Assembly (NCBI RefSeq): GCF_014650915.1
Contig: NZ_BMVW01000001.1
Location: forward strand, 1,054,001 to 1,118,000
Direction: 5' to 3'
DNA length: 64,000 nucleotides
Origin: Streptomyces poonensis
GTDB taxonomy: Bacteria > Actinomycetota > Actinomycetes > Streptomycetales > Streptomycetaceae
Each line of letters starts with the position of its first letter. The stretch's first letter is position 1. Made by a program: the position numbers and the translations under genes. This document shows positions 29,045-39,986 of this stretch, in pieces. The notes beneath the pieces were generated by a model. The model searched no databases. It saw only the letters and a program-made list of their open reading frames with translations, and was not told the origin of the DNA.

Positions 29045-29066
29045 TCCTGCGGGGGTGCCCGCAGGA
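29045..29066 (-). terminator. Hairpin 3 at the S10/spc boundary
   Basis: TCCTGCGGG-GGTG-CCCGCAGGA, a perfect 9-bp stem, 67 bp before rplN. It lies nearest to the spc operon and could be a terminator or a leader structure controlling rplN. Confidence 0.55.
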
Positions 29067-29097
29067 ATTACTTTGGCCTCTCGTGGGCGAACACCCG

Positions 29098-29123
29098 GCC
29101 GGGGGGCTTTGCGGCCCCCCGGC
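29098..29123 (-). terminator. Hairpin 2 at the S10/spc boundary
   Basis: GCCGGGGGGC-TTTGCG-GCCCCCCGGC, a perfect 10-bp stem. It forms a cluster with the hairpins on either side. Confidence 0.65.
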
Positions 29124-29129
29124 GGGGTC

Positions 29130-29149
29130 AGCGGGGGCGGACCCCCGCT
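29130..29149 (-). terminator. Hairpin 1, just after rpsQ
   Basis: AGCGGGGG-CGGA-CCCCCGCT, a perfect 8-bp stem, 4 bp beyond the rpsQ stop. It is the first of three consecutive stems likely to end or attenuate the S10 operon. Confidence 0.65.
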
Positions 29150-29153
29150 TTGA

Positions 29154-29438
29154 TTACTTCGCCTTCTCGAGGATCTCGACGACGCGCCAGCGCTTCGTCG
29201 CGGACAGCGGCCGGGTCTCCATGAGGAGGACGCGGTCGCCGACACCCGCGGCGTTCTGCTCGTCGTGGGCCTTGAGCTTGTTCGTACGGCGGATGACCTT
29301 GCCGTACAGGGCGTGCTTCACGCGGTCCTCGACGGCGACGACGACGGTCTTGTCCATCTTGTCGCTGACGACGAGACCCTCGCGGGTCTTGCGGAAGCCG
29401 CGCGCCTCAGTGTTCTCAGTCACGTTGTTCTCGCTCAT
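29154..29438 (-). CDS. rpsQ: 30S ribosomal protein S17
   Basis: 94 residues. After a short extension ([14 protein letters not shown]) it has [34 protein letters not shown] and [21 protein letters not shown]. It binds 16S rRNA helix 11. It is the last gene of the S10 operon; its start shares one base with the rpmC stop. Confidence 0.98.
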   Translation of the reverse strand: MSENNVTENTEARGFRKTREGLVVSDKMDKTVVVAVEDRVKHALYGKVIRRTNKLKAHDEQNAAGVGDRVLLMETRPLSATKRWRVVEILEKAK

Positions 29439-29662
29439 CAGGCGTTCTCCACCGTCTCGATGCCCAGCTCACGCTCGCGCATCAGGGTGTAGATCCGCGC
29501 GATGTCCTTGCGGACCGCCTTCAGACGGCCATGGTTCTCGAGCTGACCGGTCGCCGCCTGGAAGCGGAGGTTGAACAGCTCTTCCTTGGCCTCGCGGAGC
29601 TTCGCGAGAAGCTCCTCGTTGCCCAGCTCGCGCAGCTCGGACGCCTTGGTACCGGCCGACAT
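29438..29662 (-). CDS. rpmC: 50S ribosomal protein L29
   Basis: 74 residues from ATG 29662 ([22 protein letters not shown]), with the core [39 protein letters not shown] at 29665 is an alternative that adds one residue. The ATG shares one base with the rplP stop (TGATG). It lies at the peptide exit near L23. Confidence 0.97.
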   Translation of the reverse strand: MSAGTKASELRELGNEELLAKLREAKEELFNLRFQAATGQLENHGRLKAVRKDIARIYTLMRERELGIETVENA

Positions 29663-30081
29663 CACGCTTCACCTGCCTCGCGCTTGACGATCCGGCACTT
29701 CATCGGCAGCTTGTGGGCGGCACGAGTCAGCGCCTCACGGGCGATCTTCTCGTTCGGGTAGGACAGCTCGAACATCACCCGACCGGGCTTGACGTTCGCG
29801 ATCCACCACTCCGGGGAACCCTTACCGGAACCCATGCGGGTCTCGGCGGGCTTCTTGGTCAGCGGGCGGTCCGGGTAGATGTTGATCCAGACCTTGCCGC
29901 CACGCTTGATGTGACGGGTCATGGCGATACGAGCCGCTTCGATCTGGCGGTTCGTGACGTACGCCGGGGTCAGCGCCTGGATGCCGTACTCGCCGAACGC
30001 AACCTGCGTTCCACCCTTGGACATACCGTTGCGCTTCGGGTGGTGCTGCTTGCGGTGCTTGACCCTACGGGGGATCAGCAT
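29662..30081 (-). CDS. rplP: 50S ribosomal protein L16
   Basis: 139 residues, [37 protein letters not shown], with [39 protein letters not shown] motif and [26 protein letters not shown]. It helps position A-site tRNA. It is 5 bp after rpsC and coupled to rpmC. Confidence 0.98.
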   Translation of the reverse strand: MLIPRRVKHRKQHHPKRNGMSKGGTQVAFGEYGIQALTPAYVTNRQIEAARIAMTRHIKRGGKVWINIYPDRPLTKKPAETRMGSGKGSPEWWIANVKPGRVMFELSYPNEKIAREALTRAAHKLPMKCRIVKREAGEA

Positions 30082-30086
30082 TTCGG

Positions 30087-30917
30087 TCAGGCCTCCGTTC
30101 CGGTGCTCTCAGCCGGAGCGGCAGCGGCGGGCGCCTCGGCCTTGGGGGCCTCGGCGGCCGGAGCCTGCTGCTGCTGCGGCTTGCGCCCGCGACGCTCGCC
30201 ACCGCGGCCACCACGGGCCGGGCGGTCGGCGCCACCACGGGCCGGGCGGTTGCCGGCACGGGCGGCGGCGTTCTCGGCGCGGACCTCGGCGATGTTCTTG
30301 ACGTCGCCCTTGTAGATCCAGACCTTCACACCGATGCGGCCGAAGGTCGTCTTGGCCTCGAAGAAGCCGTAGTCCACGTTCGCGCGGAGGGTGTGCAGGG
30401 GCACACGGCCCTCGCGGTAGAACTCCGAGCGGGACATCTCGGCGCCACCGAGGCGGCCACCGCACTGGATCTTGATGCCCTTGGCGCCGGCCTTCATGGC
30501 GGACTGCATGCTCTTGCGCATGGCCCGACGGAAGGAGACGCGGGAGGAGAGCTGCTCGGCAACGGCCTGGGCAACCAGCTGAGCGTCCGTCTCGGGGTTC
30601 TTGACCTCGAGGATGTTCAGCTGGACCTGCTTGCCCGTGAGCTTCTCGAGGTCGCCGCGGATGCGGTCGGCCTCGGCGCCACGGCGGCCGATGACGATGC
30701 CCGGACGCGCGGTGTGGATGTCCACGCGGACACGGTCACGGGTGCGCTCGATCTCGACCTTGGAGATGCCGGCGCGCTCCATGCCGGACGTCATCATCCG
30801 ACGGATGGCGACGTCTTCCTTGACGTAGTCCTTGTACAGCTTGTCGGCGTACCAACGCGACTTGAAGTCGGTCGTGACACCGAGCCGGAACCCATGCGGG
30901 TTTACCTTCTGGCCCAT
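30087..30917 (-). CDS. rpsC: 30S ribosomal protein S3
   Basis: 276 residues, [26 protein letters not shown], with a KH domain ([37 protein letters not shown]) and the C-terminal [20 protein letters not shown]. The last 60 residues are an Arg/Gly then Ala/Glu/Pro-rich extension, longer than in E. coli (233 residues), as is usual in Streptomyces. It is part of the mRNA entry channel. Start and rplV stop share one base. Confidence 0.98.
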   Translation of the reverse strand: MGQKVNPHGFRLGVTTDFKSRWYADKLYKDYVKEDVAIRRMMTSGMERAGISKVEIERTRDRVRVDIHTARPGIVIGRRGAEADRIRGDLEKLTGKQVQLNILEVKNPETDAQLVAQAVAEQLSSRVSFRRAMRKSMQSAMKAGAKGIKIQCGGRLGGAEMSRSEFYREGRVPLHTLRANVDYGFFEAKTTFGRIGVKVWIYKGDVKNIAEVRAENAAARAGNRPARGGADRPARGGRGGERRGRKPQQQQAPAAEAPKAEAPAAAAPAESTGTEA

Positions 30918-31264
30918 TACCGGGTTCCTTCCTTGCTGCTGACGACCACGGTGATGTGGCTGGTCCGCTTGCGGATCCGGTAGGCACGGCCCTGGGCACG
31001 CGGCCGGAACCGCTTCAGGGTCGGGCCCTCGTCGACGTAGGCCTCGGAGACGAAGAGGCTGTCGACATCGGTGTGGTCGTAGTTGTGCGCGGCGTTGGCG
31101 ATGGCGCTGTCCAGCACCTTGCCGACCGGCACGCTCGCGGCCTGCGGGGCGAAACGCAGGACCGCCTGAGCCTCCGTGGCATCCATGCCACGGATGAGGT
31201 CCACCACGCGGCGGGCCTTCATGGGCGTGACGCGGATGTACCGCGCCTGGGCCCTGGCTTCCAT
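30917..31264 (-). CDS. rplV: 50S ribosomal protein L22
   Basis: 115 residues from ATG 31264 ([24 protein letters not shown]), which has GAAGGGA about 6 nt upstream; an in-frame ATG at 31294 is less likely. It carries the tunnel-lining hairpin and ends [19 protein letters not shown]22 lines the exit tunnel where macrolides bind. It lies 44 bp after rpsS. Confidence 0.97.
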   Translation of the reverse strand: MEARAQARYIRVTPMKARRVVDLIRGMDATEAQAVLRFAPQAASVPVGKVLDSAIANAAHNYDHTDVDSLFVSEAYVDEGPTLKRFRPRAQGRAYRIRKRTSHITVVVSSKEGTR

Positions 31265-31308
31265 GGTTGTCCCTTCAGTGTTTGTCATGGTCATTCACAC
31301 CCCGCTGA

Positions 31309-31590
31309 CTAGCGGCGCTTCGACTTCCGGTCTTCCTTGACGTGACCCCGGAAGGTGCGCGTCGGCGAGAACTCGCCGAGCTTGTGGCCGACCATCGACT
31401 CGGTGACAAACACCGGGATGTGGGTCTTGCCGTTGTGCACCGCGATCGTGTGGCCGAGCATGGCCGGGACGATCATCGAGCGGCGGGACCAGGTCTTGAT
31501 GACGTTCTTGGTGCCGGCTTCGTTCTGGACATCCACCTTCTTCATCAGGTGGTCGTCGACGAAGGGCCCCTTCTTGAGACTGCGCGGCAT
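31309..31590 (-). CDS. rpsS: 30S ribosomal protein S19
   Basis: 93 residues, [26 protein letters not shown], then [33 protein letters not shown] and [24 protein letters not shown]. Head protein that pairs with S13. It is 12 bp after rplB. Confidence 0.98.
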   Translation of the reverse strand: MPRSLKKGPFVDDHLMKKVDVQNEAGTKNVIKTWSRRSMIVPAMLGHTIAVHNGKTHIPVFVTESMVGHKLGEFSPTRTFRGHVKEDRKSKRR

Positions 31591-31602
31591 CTAAACCCGC
31601 TC

Positions 31603-32439
31603 CTAGCGCTTCTTGTTCGTCTTGCGGCGGCGGACGATGTACTTGTTCGAAGCCTTCTTCGGCGAACGAGTACGACCCTCCTTCTGACCCCAGGGGCTGA
31701 CCGGGTGGCGACCACCCGAGGTCTTGCCCTCACCACCACCGTGGGGGTGGTCAACCGGGTTCATCGCCACACCGCGAACGGTCGGGCGGACGCCCAGCCA
31801 GCGCTTGCGGCCGGCCTTGCCCCAGTTGATGTTGCTCTGCTCGGCGTTGCCGACCTCGCCGACGGTGGCGCGGCAGCGCACGTCGACCAGGCGGATCTCA
31901 CCGGACGGCATGCGGAGGTGGGCGTAGGCGCCCTCCTTCGCGAGCAGCTGCACGGAGGCACCGGCGGAACGGGCGAACTTGGCGCCACCGCCCGGACGGA
32001 GCTCGATCGCGTGCAGCGTCGTACCGACCGGGATGTTGCGGAGGGCCAGGTTGTTGCCCGGCTTGATGTCGGCCCCGGGGCCGTTCTCGATGCGGTCGCC
32101 CTGGCTCAGGCCACGCGGCGCGAGGATGTAGCGCTTCTCGCCGTCCGCGTAGTGGAGCAGCGCGATGCGCGCGGTCCGGTTGGGGTCGTACTCGATGTGC
32201 GCGACCTTCGCCGGCACGCCGTCCTTGTCGTGACGACGGAAGTCGATCACACGGTAGGCGCGCTTGTGGCCACCGCCCTGGTGGCGGACGGTCACACGAC
32301 CCGAGTTGTTACGGCCACCCTTGCTGTGCAGGGGGCGGACCAGCGACTTCTCCGGCGTGGACCGCGTGACCTCGACGAAGTCGGCGACGCTGGAACCACG
32401 ACGGCCCGGCGTAGTCGGCTTGTACTTGCGGATTCCCAT
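31603..32439 (-). CDS. rplB: 50S ribosomal protein L2
   Basis: 278 residues, [21 protein letters not shown], with the RNA-binding core and the peptidyl-transferase-near [30 protein letters not shown], ending [23 protein letters not shown]. It is required for subunit joining. It is 41 bp after rplW. Confidence 0.98.
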   Translation of the reverse strand: MGIRKYKPTTPGRRGSSVADFVEVTRSTPEKSLVRPLHSKGGRNNSGRVTVRHQGGGHKRAYRVIDFRRHDKDGVPAKVAHIEYDPNRTARIALLHYADGEKRYILAPRGLSQGDRIENGPGADIKPGNNLALRNIPVGTTLHAIELRPGGGAKFARSAGASVQLLAKEGAYAHLRMPSGEIRLVDVRCRATVGEVGNAEQSNINWGKAGRKRWLGVRPTVRGVAMNPVDHPHGGGEGKTSGGRHPVSPWGQKEGRTRSPKKASNKYIVRRRKTNKKR

Positions 32440-32480
32440 TTCTCAGTCCTCGTCCGATATTCGGACGATCCGGACCTCCG

Positions 32481-32900
32481 TCAGGAGGTCGGACCGCCGA
32501 AGATGTCGATACGGTCGCCCTCGGCGAGGGTCACGATCGCGCGCTTGCTGTCGGCACGCTTGCCGAAGCCCGTGCGGGTCCGCTTGCGCTTGCCCTGGCG
32601 GTTGATCGTGTTGACCCCGGTGACCTTGACCTGGAAGACCGCCTGGACGGCCTCCTTGATCTGGGTCTTGTTGGCCTTCGGGTCCACGATGAACGTGTAC
32701 TTGCCCTCGTCGAGAAGCGCGTAGCTCTTCTCGGACACGACCGGCTTGATCAGGACGTCACGGGGGTCCGTGTACGCCTTGCTCGCCGGGGTGACGACGG
32801 TGTTCTTGCCCTCGGTGGCGTGGCGGCGCGCCTTGGCGACGCGCGCGGCCTTGGCGGCCTTGGCGGCCTTCGAGGCGATGCTCGGGTGACGCGTAGCCAT
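32481..32900 (-). CDS. rplW: 50S ribosomal protein L23
   Basis: 139 residues. The first 45 residues are an Ala/Lys-rich extension ([17 protein letters not shown]), typical of Streptomyces; the L23 core starts at [26 protein letters not shown] and includes [17 protein letters not shown]. It is the docking site for SRP and trigger factor at the exit tunnel. Start and rplD stop share one base. Confidence 0.98.
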   Translation of the reverse strand: MATRHPSIASKAAKAAKAARVAKARRHATEGKNTVVTPASKAYTDPRDVLIKPVVSEKSYALLDEGKYTFIVDPKANKTQIKEAVQAVFQVKVTGVNTINRQGKRKRTRTGFGKRADSKRAIVTLAEGDRIDIFGGPTS

Positions 32901-33550
32901 CAGGCCTCGCTCCCTTCGGTGTCAGCGGCCTTGGGGCCAGACACGAAGGACTCGAAAGCGGCCTGGGTGAAGACCACGTCGTCCGAGACGAGAACGTCGT
33001 ACGTGTTCAGCTGGCCCGGCTCCAGGATGTGGACCTGGGGCAGGTTGCGGGCGGACAGCCACGCGGCCTCGTCGGAGCGGTCGGCGACCAGGAGCAGGTT
33101 CTTGCGCTCCGAGATCTTGCCGAACAGCGTCTTGGCGGCCTTGGTGGAGACCTCGCCCTCGACCACGCCGGAGACGACGTGGATACGGCTGTGGCGGGCC
33201 CGGTCGGTGAGGGCACCGCGCAGGGCGGCGGCCTTCATCTTCTTCGGGGTCCGCTGCGAGTAGTCACGCGGCACGGGACCGTGCACGACGCCACCACCGG
33301 CGAACTGCGGCGCGCGGGTCGAACCCTGGCGGGCGCGACCGGTGCCCTTCTGGCGGTACGGCTTCTTGCCACCGCCACGGACCTCGCCGCGGGTCTTCGT
33401 CTTGTGCGTGCCCTGGCGGGCAGCGGCCAGCTGCGCGACGACGACCTGGTGGATCAGCGGAACGCTGACCTTGGCGTCGAAGATCTCCGCGGGGAGCTCG
33501 ACGGTACCGGCCTTGTCGCCTGCCGGCGAAAGGATGTCAACAGTGCTCAT
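32900..33550 (-). CDS. rplD: 50S ribosomal protein L4
   Basis: 216 residues, [20 protein letters not shown], with the tunnel loop [32 protein letters not shown] and the C-terminal domain [20 protein letters not shown]. In E. coli L4 autoregulates the S10 operon. It is 8 bp after rplC. Confidence 0.98.
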   Translation of the reverse strand: MSTVDILSPAGDKAGTVELPAEIFDAKVSVPLIHQVVVAQLAAARQGTHKTKTRGEVRGGGKKPYRQKGTGRARQGSTRAPQFAGGGVVHGPVPRDYSQRTPKKMKAAALRGALTDRARHSRIHVVSGVVEGEVSTKAAKTLFGKISERKNLLLVADRSDEAAWLSARNLPQVHILEPGQLNTYDVLVSDDVVFTQAAFESFVSGPKAADTEGSEA

Positions 33551-33558
33551 CGGTTACC

Positions 33559-34203
33559 TCAGGCCCCCTTGGCCGCGGTGCGGACCAGGACGAGGCCGCC
33601 GTTCGGACCGGGAACCGCGCCCTTGATGAGCAGCAGACCCTTCTCCGCGTCAACGGCGTGGACGGTCAGGTTCTGGGTGGTGACCCGCTCGTTGCCCATG
33701 CGACCCGCCATGCGCAGGCCCTTGAACACGCGGCCCGGGGTGGCGCAGCCACCGATGGAACCGGGGGAGCGGTGCTTGCGCTGGGTGCCGTGTCCGGCGC
33801 CGAGGCCACGGAAGTTGTGGCGCTTCATGACACCGGCGAAGCCCTTGCCCTTGCTCTTGCCGGTGACGTCGACCTTGACGCCCGCCTCGAACACCTCGGC
33901 GGTGACTTCCTGGCCGAGGGTGTACTCGCTGGCGTCCGCGGTGCGGATCTCCACGAGGTGACGGCGCGGGGTGACGTCGGCCTTGGCGAAGTGGCCCTTG
34001 AGGGGCTTGTTCACCTTGCGCGGGTCGATCTCGCCGAAGGCGATCTGGACCGACTCGTAGCCGTCGACGTCGTTCGTACGGACCTGGGTGACGACGTTGG
34101 GGCCGGCCTTGACGACGGTGACCGGAACAACACGGTTGTTCTCGTCCCACACCTGCGTCATGCCGAGCTTCTCGCCCAGGATGCCCTTGATCTGCTTAGC
34201 CAT
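33559..34203 (-). CDS. rplC: 50S ribosomal protein L3
   Basis: 214 residues from ATG 34203 ([21 protein letters not shown]), the family start; the open frame to 34245 is not supported. It has [28 protein letters not shown] and [25 protein letters not shown], the loop that approaches the peptidyl transferase centre. It lies 16 bp after rpsJ. Confidence 0.98.
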   Translation of the reverse strand: MAKQIKGILGEKLGMTQVWDENNRVVPVTVVKAGPNVVTQVRTNDVDGYESVQIAFGEIDPRKVNKPLKGHFAKADVTPRRHLVEIRTADASEYTLGQEVTAEVFEAGVKVDVTGKSKGKGFAGVMKRHNFRGLGAGHGTQRKHRSPGSIGGCATPGRVFKGLRMAGRMGNERVTTQNLTVHAVDAEKGLLLIKGAVPGPNGGLVLVRTAAKGA

Positions 34204-34219
34204 TCTCAGATCACCGGCC

Positions 34220-34528
34220 TCAGAGCTTGATCTCGATGTCGACACCGGCCGGGAGGTCGAGTCGCATCAGAGAGTCAACGGTCTTGGGCGTCGGGTCGAG
34301 GATGTCGATCAGGCGCTTGTGCGTGCGCATCTCGAAGTGCTCGCGCGAGTCCTTGTACTTGTGCGGCGACTTGATGACGCAGTACACGTTCTTCTCAGTG
34401 GGCAGCGGCACCGGGCCCGCGACCGACGCACCAGTACGGGTCACCGTCTCGACGATCTTCTTCGCCGAGGAGTCGATAACCTCGTGGTCGTAGGCCTTGA
34501 GCCGGATGCGGATCTTCTGTCCCGCCAT
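34220..34528 (-). CDS. rpsJ: 30S ribosomal protein S10
   Basis: 102 residues, [29 protein letters not shown], with the tip loop [39 protein letters not shown]. It also acts as NusE in antitermination. First gene of the S10 operon. The upstream 360 bp form a long leader with a candidate promoter at 34892-34919. Confidence 0.98.
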   Translation of the reverse strand: MAGQKIRIRLKAYDHEVIDSSAKKIVETVTRTGASVAGPVPLPTEKNVYCVIKSPHKYKDSREHFEMRTHKRLIDILDPTPKTVDSLMRLDLPAGVDIEIKL

Positions 34529-34953
34529 GGCTACTCAGTAGTCCTGTCTCTCATACGCTCCGGAACCCGGTGTTCCGCTGCCTTTCTCCGACCCACGCGG
34601 TCGGGCGTGTCGCGGTCCCGCTGACACAGATATCCCTCACGGAACATCCCTGCTGGGGGAACACGGCCCTACCGGAACCGCAAGTCGGGGACGAAAGGCC
34701 CACCGGGTGCCTGGTCGGTGCCGCGCCCACGCTTCCCGGAAGATTCCCGTACGTCCGCCCCACACGGGGACGACGAGTACTGTGGGACTCGCTTCCGGTC
34801 CTCCCGGCGGGAGGCGCGCAGCATCAACACTCGACCGAGCAACTCCGACAGTCTGCCATAAGGGGCAGGGGGTCCGCCAATCGAGCCGTAGAGATTACCC
34901 GGGGAGTGACGCAGGTCAAACCTGGGGCGGCTCCGGCCGGCTCGGGGCCGTTC
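34529..34953 (-). other. S10 operon leader region
   Basis: These 425 bp hold no gene I can support. They contain the candidate rpsJ promoter at 34892-34919 and, inside the leader, a hairpin CCTCCCG-G-CGGGAGG type near 34799-34813. The long leader gives room for translational or transcriptional feedback, as in the E. coli S10 leader, but the sequence does not show which. Confidence 0.5.
34892..34919 (-). promoter_or_regulatory. Candidate sigma-HrdB promoter of the S10 operon
   Basis: On the minus strand TTGACC (34919-34914) and TAATCT (34897-34892) are separated by 16 nt, both close to the vegetative consensus. Transcription would start near 34885, giving a leader of about 355 nt before rpsJ. 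Confidence 0.6.
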
Positions 34954-35757
34954 TCATCCGCTCGCCGCCTCGGCCGCTTCGCGCTCGCCGGCGGTGCCGA
35001 GTCCGCCGGGCGCGTGCGGACAGCGCCAGATGCAGTAGCCGCAGGGTGGGGCTTCTCCTGCTGCTGGTCTTCGGGATCCGGCGGGCTCCGCTTCGGCCGA
35101 GGACTCTGCCGACTCGTTCTGGGGCGGTTCGAACACATTGGGCGCAGCGTTGCGCGCGGCAGCCTCGTAGTACTCGCGCGAGCGTGTGAGAAGTCGGCGG
35201 CGGACGCGGGCCGACATGGGCGCGTGCCTTTCCAGGTATATGTCCCGCCCGTATGTGAAGCTGCCGTCGAGACTGTTCAGGGGGTCCGCCAGGGCCCTTA
35301 CGCTCGTCTCCAAGGAAGCCAAGTCCCGGTCACGTGCCTTCTCGTCCTCGGGCGGCGACTGGACGAAGTCGTCGATCTTCCTCCCAGTGCGGCCGAGTAC
35401 GCGCTGGAAGTGGTCGAGGGCATACCCGTGCTGCCGAAGCTCGGTGCTGAGCTGGGCAAGCTCATCGTCACGCTGCGTGTGGTCCGCGAAAAGCTTCTGC
35501 CTTCCTTCGGCCGTCCGCACGCCCCCGCCAGCGCCTTCCCGCAGGGAGAGAAGCGCCTGCTCGCAGTCCTTCACAGCGGCCTCGGCCACTCCCCTGACAC
35601 CTCCGCAGTAGGAGCTCAGACTGAGCAACAGGTCGGCCCAATCGTCCTGTGAAGCCTCGCCCCCACCCGTGACACGAGCTGCCCGCACGAGACCCACAGC
35701 GCCGATCACAGCAGTGATCAGAGCCGTGAGCAGAGTCAGGACGGCCTCGCTCTGCAC
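34954..35757 (-). CDS. Membrane-anchored hypothetical protein with C-terminal Cys cluster
   Basis: 267 residues from GTG 35757, with AAGGGGGGCACC directly upstream. Residues about 5-25 form one transmembrane helix (AVLTLLTALITAVIGAVGLV), probably leaving the rest in the cytoplasm. Residues 35-205 are helical and charged (DDELAQLSTELRQHGYALDHFQRVLGRTG), followed by a Glu/Ala/Pro linker. The tail has APPCGYCIWRCPHAPGG, with Cys239, Cys242, Cys246 and His248 as possible metal ligands. It lies between gdhA and the S10 operon. No known family is recognised. Confidence 0.75.
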   Translation of the reverse strand: MQSEAVLTLLTALITAVIGAVGLVRAARVTGGGEASQDDWADLLLSLSSYCGGVRGVAEAAVKDCEQALLSLREGAGGGVRTAEGRQKLFADHTQRDDELAQLSTELRQHGYALDHFQRVLGRTGRKIDDFVQSPPEDEKARDRDLASLETSVRALADPLNSLDGSFTYGRDIYLERHAPMSARVRRRLLTRSREYYEAAARNAAPNVFEPPQNESAESSAEAEPAGSRRPAAGEAPPCGYCIWRCPHAPGGLGTAGEREAAEAASG

Positions 35758-35877
35758 GGTGCCCCCTTCGCGCAGCCGAGCGATGTCAGTGCTTGATCTC
35801 TAGGTAAGCATGTCGAACGCTTGTGGGACAGATGGTGTCGGTACTTCCGGAGAGGGCGCCGGAGAAACACCCGTCCT

Positions 35878-35911
35878 CCGTCCCCTGAGGTCGCAGAACC
35901 CCAGGGGACGG
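35878..35911 (-). terminator. Terminator after gdhA
   Basis: A perfect 10-bp stem (CCGTCCCCTG / CAGGGGACGG) with a 14-nt loop begins 7 bp beyond the gdhA stop on the minus strand. No strong T-run follows, as is usual in Streptomyces. Confidence 0.75.
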
Positions 35912-35918
35912 GGAACCG

Positions 35919-37701
<1,783 letters not shown>

Positions 37702-38202
37702 GTGACGTACTTCTCCGCACCCGCCGACAGCCCGGACCGCCGCTACGCACTCGGCCAGGAACTGCGGGTCACCGTCCTCACCACCGGGGAGGAGACCGAC
37801 GGCCGGCACGATCTGACCGACTCCTTCATGCCCGCGGGCGCGGCCACACCCCTGCACCTGCACACGAAGTACGAGGAGCGCCTCTGGGTGGTCTCCGGTT
37901 CGCTGACGGTGTGGGCAGGTGAGAAGAGCATGACCTTACGGTCGGGCGACTTCTGCACCGTGCCCTTCAACACTCCGCACGCGATCGCGTCCGGTCCCGA
38001 GGGCGCCCGGGCCCTCAACATCTCCTCCCCCGCCGGTTTCGCCGAGCTCGTCGCCCGCGCCGGAACCCCGCTGCACCTGGCCACCCCGGACACCGAACTG
38101 GACGCGGACCTGTTCGCCGCCGTGTCCGAGGAACTGGGGGACGTCATCCTGGGCCCGCCGCCCGGCACGACGCACTTCACCCCGCAGACCCCACGGGACT
38201 AG
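37702..38202 (+). CDS. Cupin-domain protein
   Basis: 166 residues from GTG 37702, chosen because AGGGGG lies 5 nt upstream. The cupin motif 1 is TPLHLHTKYEERLWVVSG (two His and a Glu as metal ligands) and motif 2 is GDFCTVPFNTPHAIASG. A single conserved barrel (about 45-115) is followed by a helical tail. Cupins of this kind range from dioxygenases to binding proteins, and the substrate cannot be told. Three 10-bp repeats lie upstream. Confidence 0.88.
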   Translation: MTYFSAPADSPDRRYALGQELRVTVLTTGEETDGRHDLTDSFMPAGAATPLHLHTKYEERLWVVSGSLTVWAGEKSMTLRSGDFCTVPFNTPHAIASGPEGARALNISSPAGFAELVARAGTPLHLATPDTELDADLFAAVSEELGDVILGPPPGTTHFTPQTPRD

Positions 38203-38261
38203 GTCTCCGGTGCCGGTCCACCCGGGCCCGAGGTCCGATGCGCCCGAGTCCTGACGACAGC

Positions 38262-38267
38262 TAGCGT
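38262..38267 (+). promoter_or_regulatory. -10 element for leaderless oxidoreductase gene
   Basis: TAGCGT fits TAnnnT and lies 6 nt before the ATG at 38274, with no ribosome binding site between. CTGACGA a few bases upstream is a weak -35-like feature but too close. Confidence 0.5.
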
Positions 38268-38273
38268 CACGCC

Positions 38274-38900
38274 ATGCGCTTAGGACTACTTGGCACCGGC
38301 AATGTCGCCCGAGCACTGGCCCACGGCTGGAGTGCCGCAGGACACGACGTGCTCCTCGGTTCACGCCGCCCCGACGACCGGAAGGACCTCGGTCTCCCCG
38401 TGGCGAGCCTGAACGAGACAGCCGCTCACGCAGAGGTACTCGTCAACGCCACGCCGGGAACCGTCTCCGTGGAGCTGCTGCACTCCATCGGGGCACCGGC
38501 GCTGGCCGGCACCGTGCTGATCGATGTCGGGGTCGGCCTCTCCGACGACTTCACCGAGCTCTCGCATCCCAACAGCAGCCTGGGCGAACAGATCCAGAAA
38601 GCCTTCCCGCTGACCCCCGTCGTCAAGACGCTGTGCACCATGGACTCCACCGTGATGACAGCCCCGGACGGTCTGGACGGCCCGAGCACCGTCTTCCTCT
38701 CCGGCGACGACACCGAAGCCAAGCGGACCACCGGCCGGCTGCTCACCGACCTCGGCTGGCCCCCGTCGTCCCAGCTGGACATCGGCGGCATCAGCACCGC
38801 GCGCGGACAGGAGCACTTCGCCCTGCTCTTCATCGGAATCGCGGGTGGTCTGGGTTCGCACTCGTTCAACATCAACGTGGTCACCCGCCCCTCCGTCTAG
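38274..38900 (+). CDS. NADP(H)-binding oxidoreductase, F420-dependent reductase family
   Basis: 208 residues. N-terminal Rossmann motif LGLLGTGNVARALAHGWSAAGHDVLLGSRRP, with the arginine pair after the second strand that favours NADP. VLVNATPGTVSVELL and KTLCTMDSTVM follow the F420H2:NADP+ oxidoreductase/GDP-mannose-dehydrogenase-like fold. The start has leaderless geometry. The stop overlaps that of the convergent neighbour by 3 bp (CTAG). The neighbour belongs to the same fold, but identity is moderate. Substrate unknown; actual F420 use is uncertain. Confidence 0.85.
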   Translation: MRLGLLGTGNVARALAHGWSAAGHDVLLGSRRPDDRKDLGLPVASLNETAAHAEVLVNATPGTVSVELLHSIGAPALAGTVLIDVGVGLSDDFTELSHPNSSLGEQIQKAFPLTPVVKTLCTMDSTVMTAPDGLDGPSTVFLSGDDTEAKRTTGRLLTDLGWPPSSQLDIGGISTARGQEHFALLFIGIAGGLGSHSFNINVVTRPSV

Positions 38901-39547
38901 CGGGTTCCCGCGTACTCCACCGGCGGCGCGATCGCCTGGGCGTCCGCCCCCTCGCCCACCCACAGACCGATCAGGAACGCGGCAGTCGCCTCCAGCAGGG
39001 CCGCCCGGTCGAGCCCACCGCCGTTGAGCGGCTCGCAGCCGAGGTCGCGCACGAGGCGGCGTACGGTGTCGAGGGCCTGTGCGTCGTCGCCGCAGATCGG
39101 GACCGCGAGGGGACGGCCGTCGAAGACGGGCGGGGACAGCCGCCATACGCTCTCGTGGCAGAGGTTGAAGGCCTTGACCACGTGTGCGTCGGGCGCGGCG
39201 GCGGCGATGCGTTCGGCGGCCGAGGGTCCGCCCTGGGTCGCGAGGATGAACCCCGGGGCCACCGGGTTGGTGCAGTCGATCAACGTCCGCGTCCGGTTCG
39301 CGAGGGTGCCGGCGAGGCCGGACACCACGCCCGCCGCCGCGGCGTACGGCACCGCCAGCAGCACCGCGTCCGCGCCGTGCTCAGCCGCGTCCCGCAGGTT
39401 CCCTGCCTGCCGTGCGCCGATCCTCTCGGCGAGGGCGCCCGCGCGACCGGTGTCCCGACCGCCGACCAGTACGTCGTGACCGGCCCGTACCCACTGTCCG
39501 CCGAGGGCCTCCGCCATGCTGCCGGTGCCGATGATCCCGATTCTCAT
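38897..39547 (-). CDS. NADPH-dependent F420 reductase-like protein
   Basis: 216 residues from ATG 39547 (MRIGIIGTGSMAEALGGQWVRAGHDVLVGGRD); the frame extends 92 codons further but would cover the divergent promoter. The glycine-rich Rossmann loop is followed by VLLAVPYAAAAGVVSGLAG, IDCTNPV and VVKAFNLCHESVW. It diverges from an HxlR-type regulator, which probably controls it, and its stop overlaps that of the convergent gene. Substrate unknown. Confidence 0.87.
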   Translation of the reverse strand: MRIGIIGTGSMAEALGGQWVRAGHDVLVGGRDTGRAGALAERIGARQAGNLRDAAEHGADAVLLAVPYAAAAGVVSGLAGTLANRTRTLIDCTNPVAPGFILATQGGPSAAERIAAAAPDAHVVKAFNLCHESVWRLSPPVFDGRPLAVPICGDDAQALDTVRRLVRDLGCEPLNGGGLDRAALLEATAAFLIGLWVGEGADAQAIAPPVEYAGTR

Positions 39548-39632
39548 GGTGTTCGTCCGCTCCCCTGTGCTCGTCCTGCCGATCGCCGAATCGGTAATGA
39601 CGCTAGGGAGTCCTTTGGGCACCATTCGGTAA

Positions 39633-39986
39633 GTGACCGTTGACCAAGGCTTCCTCGCCGACTGCCGCGCCCGGCTCGCGTTCGACCTGTTGGCCAACAC
39701 CTGGAACGCGGTGGTGATCTGGGCCCTGCGCGAGGGTGCGGAGCGACCTGGCCGACTGCGTGAGCGCATCGGCGGCATCAGTCCCAAGGTGCTCACCGAG
39801 ACGTTGCGCCGACTGGAGTTCAACGGACTGGTCGAGCGCCGCGTGCGTGCGGGTGCACCGCCCCGTGTCGACTACGAGCTCACCGACCTGGGGCGAAGCC
39901 TCTTGCCGCCGATCGAGGCGTTCGGTGTCTGGGCGTTCGAGCACGGAGACGAGGTGATGGCCGCCCAGGAGCGAGGGGGGTCATGA
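39633..39986 (+). CDS. HxlR-family transcriptional regulator
   Basis: 117 residues from GTG 39633. A winged helix with the HxlR pattern WNAVVIWALREGAERPGRLRERIGGISPKVLTETLRRLEFNGLVERRV and the DYELTDLGRSLLPPI ending. Only Cys11 (ADCRAR) near the N terminus, the position used for redox or electrophile sensing in some relatives, is present. It diverges from an F420-reductase-like gene, the usual genomic pattern for control of a neighbour. It overlaps the convergent DUF397 stop by 6 bp. Confidence 0.9.
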   Translation: MTVDQGFLADCRARLAFDLLANTWNAVVIWALREGAERPGRLRERIGGISPKVLTETLRRLEFNGLVERRVRAGAPPRVDYELTDLGRSLLPPIEAFGVWAFEHGDEVMAAQERGGS

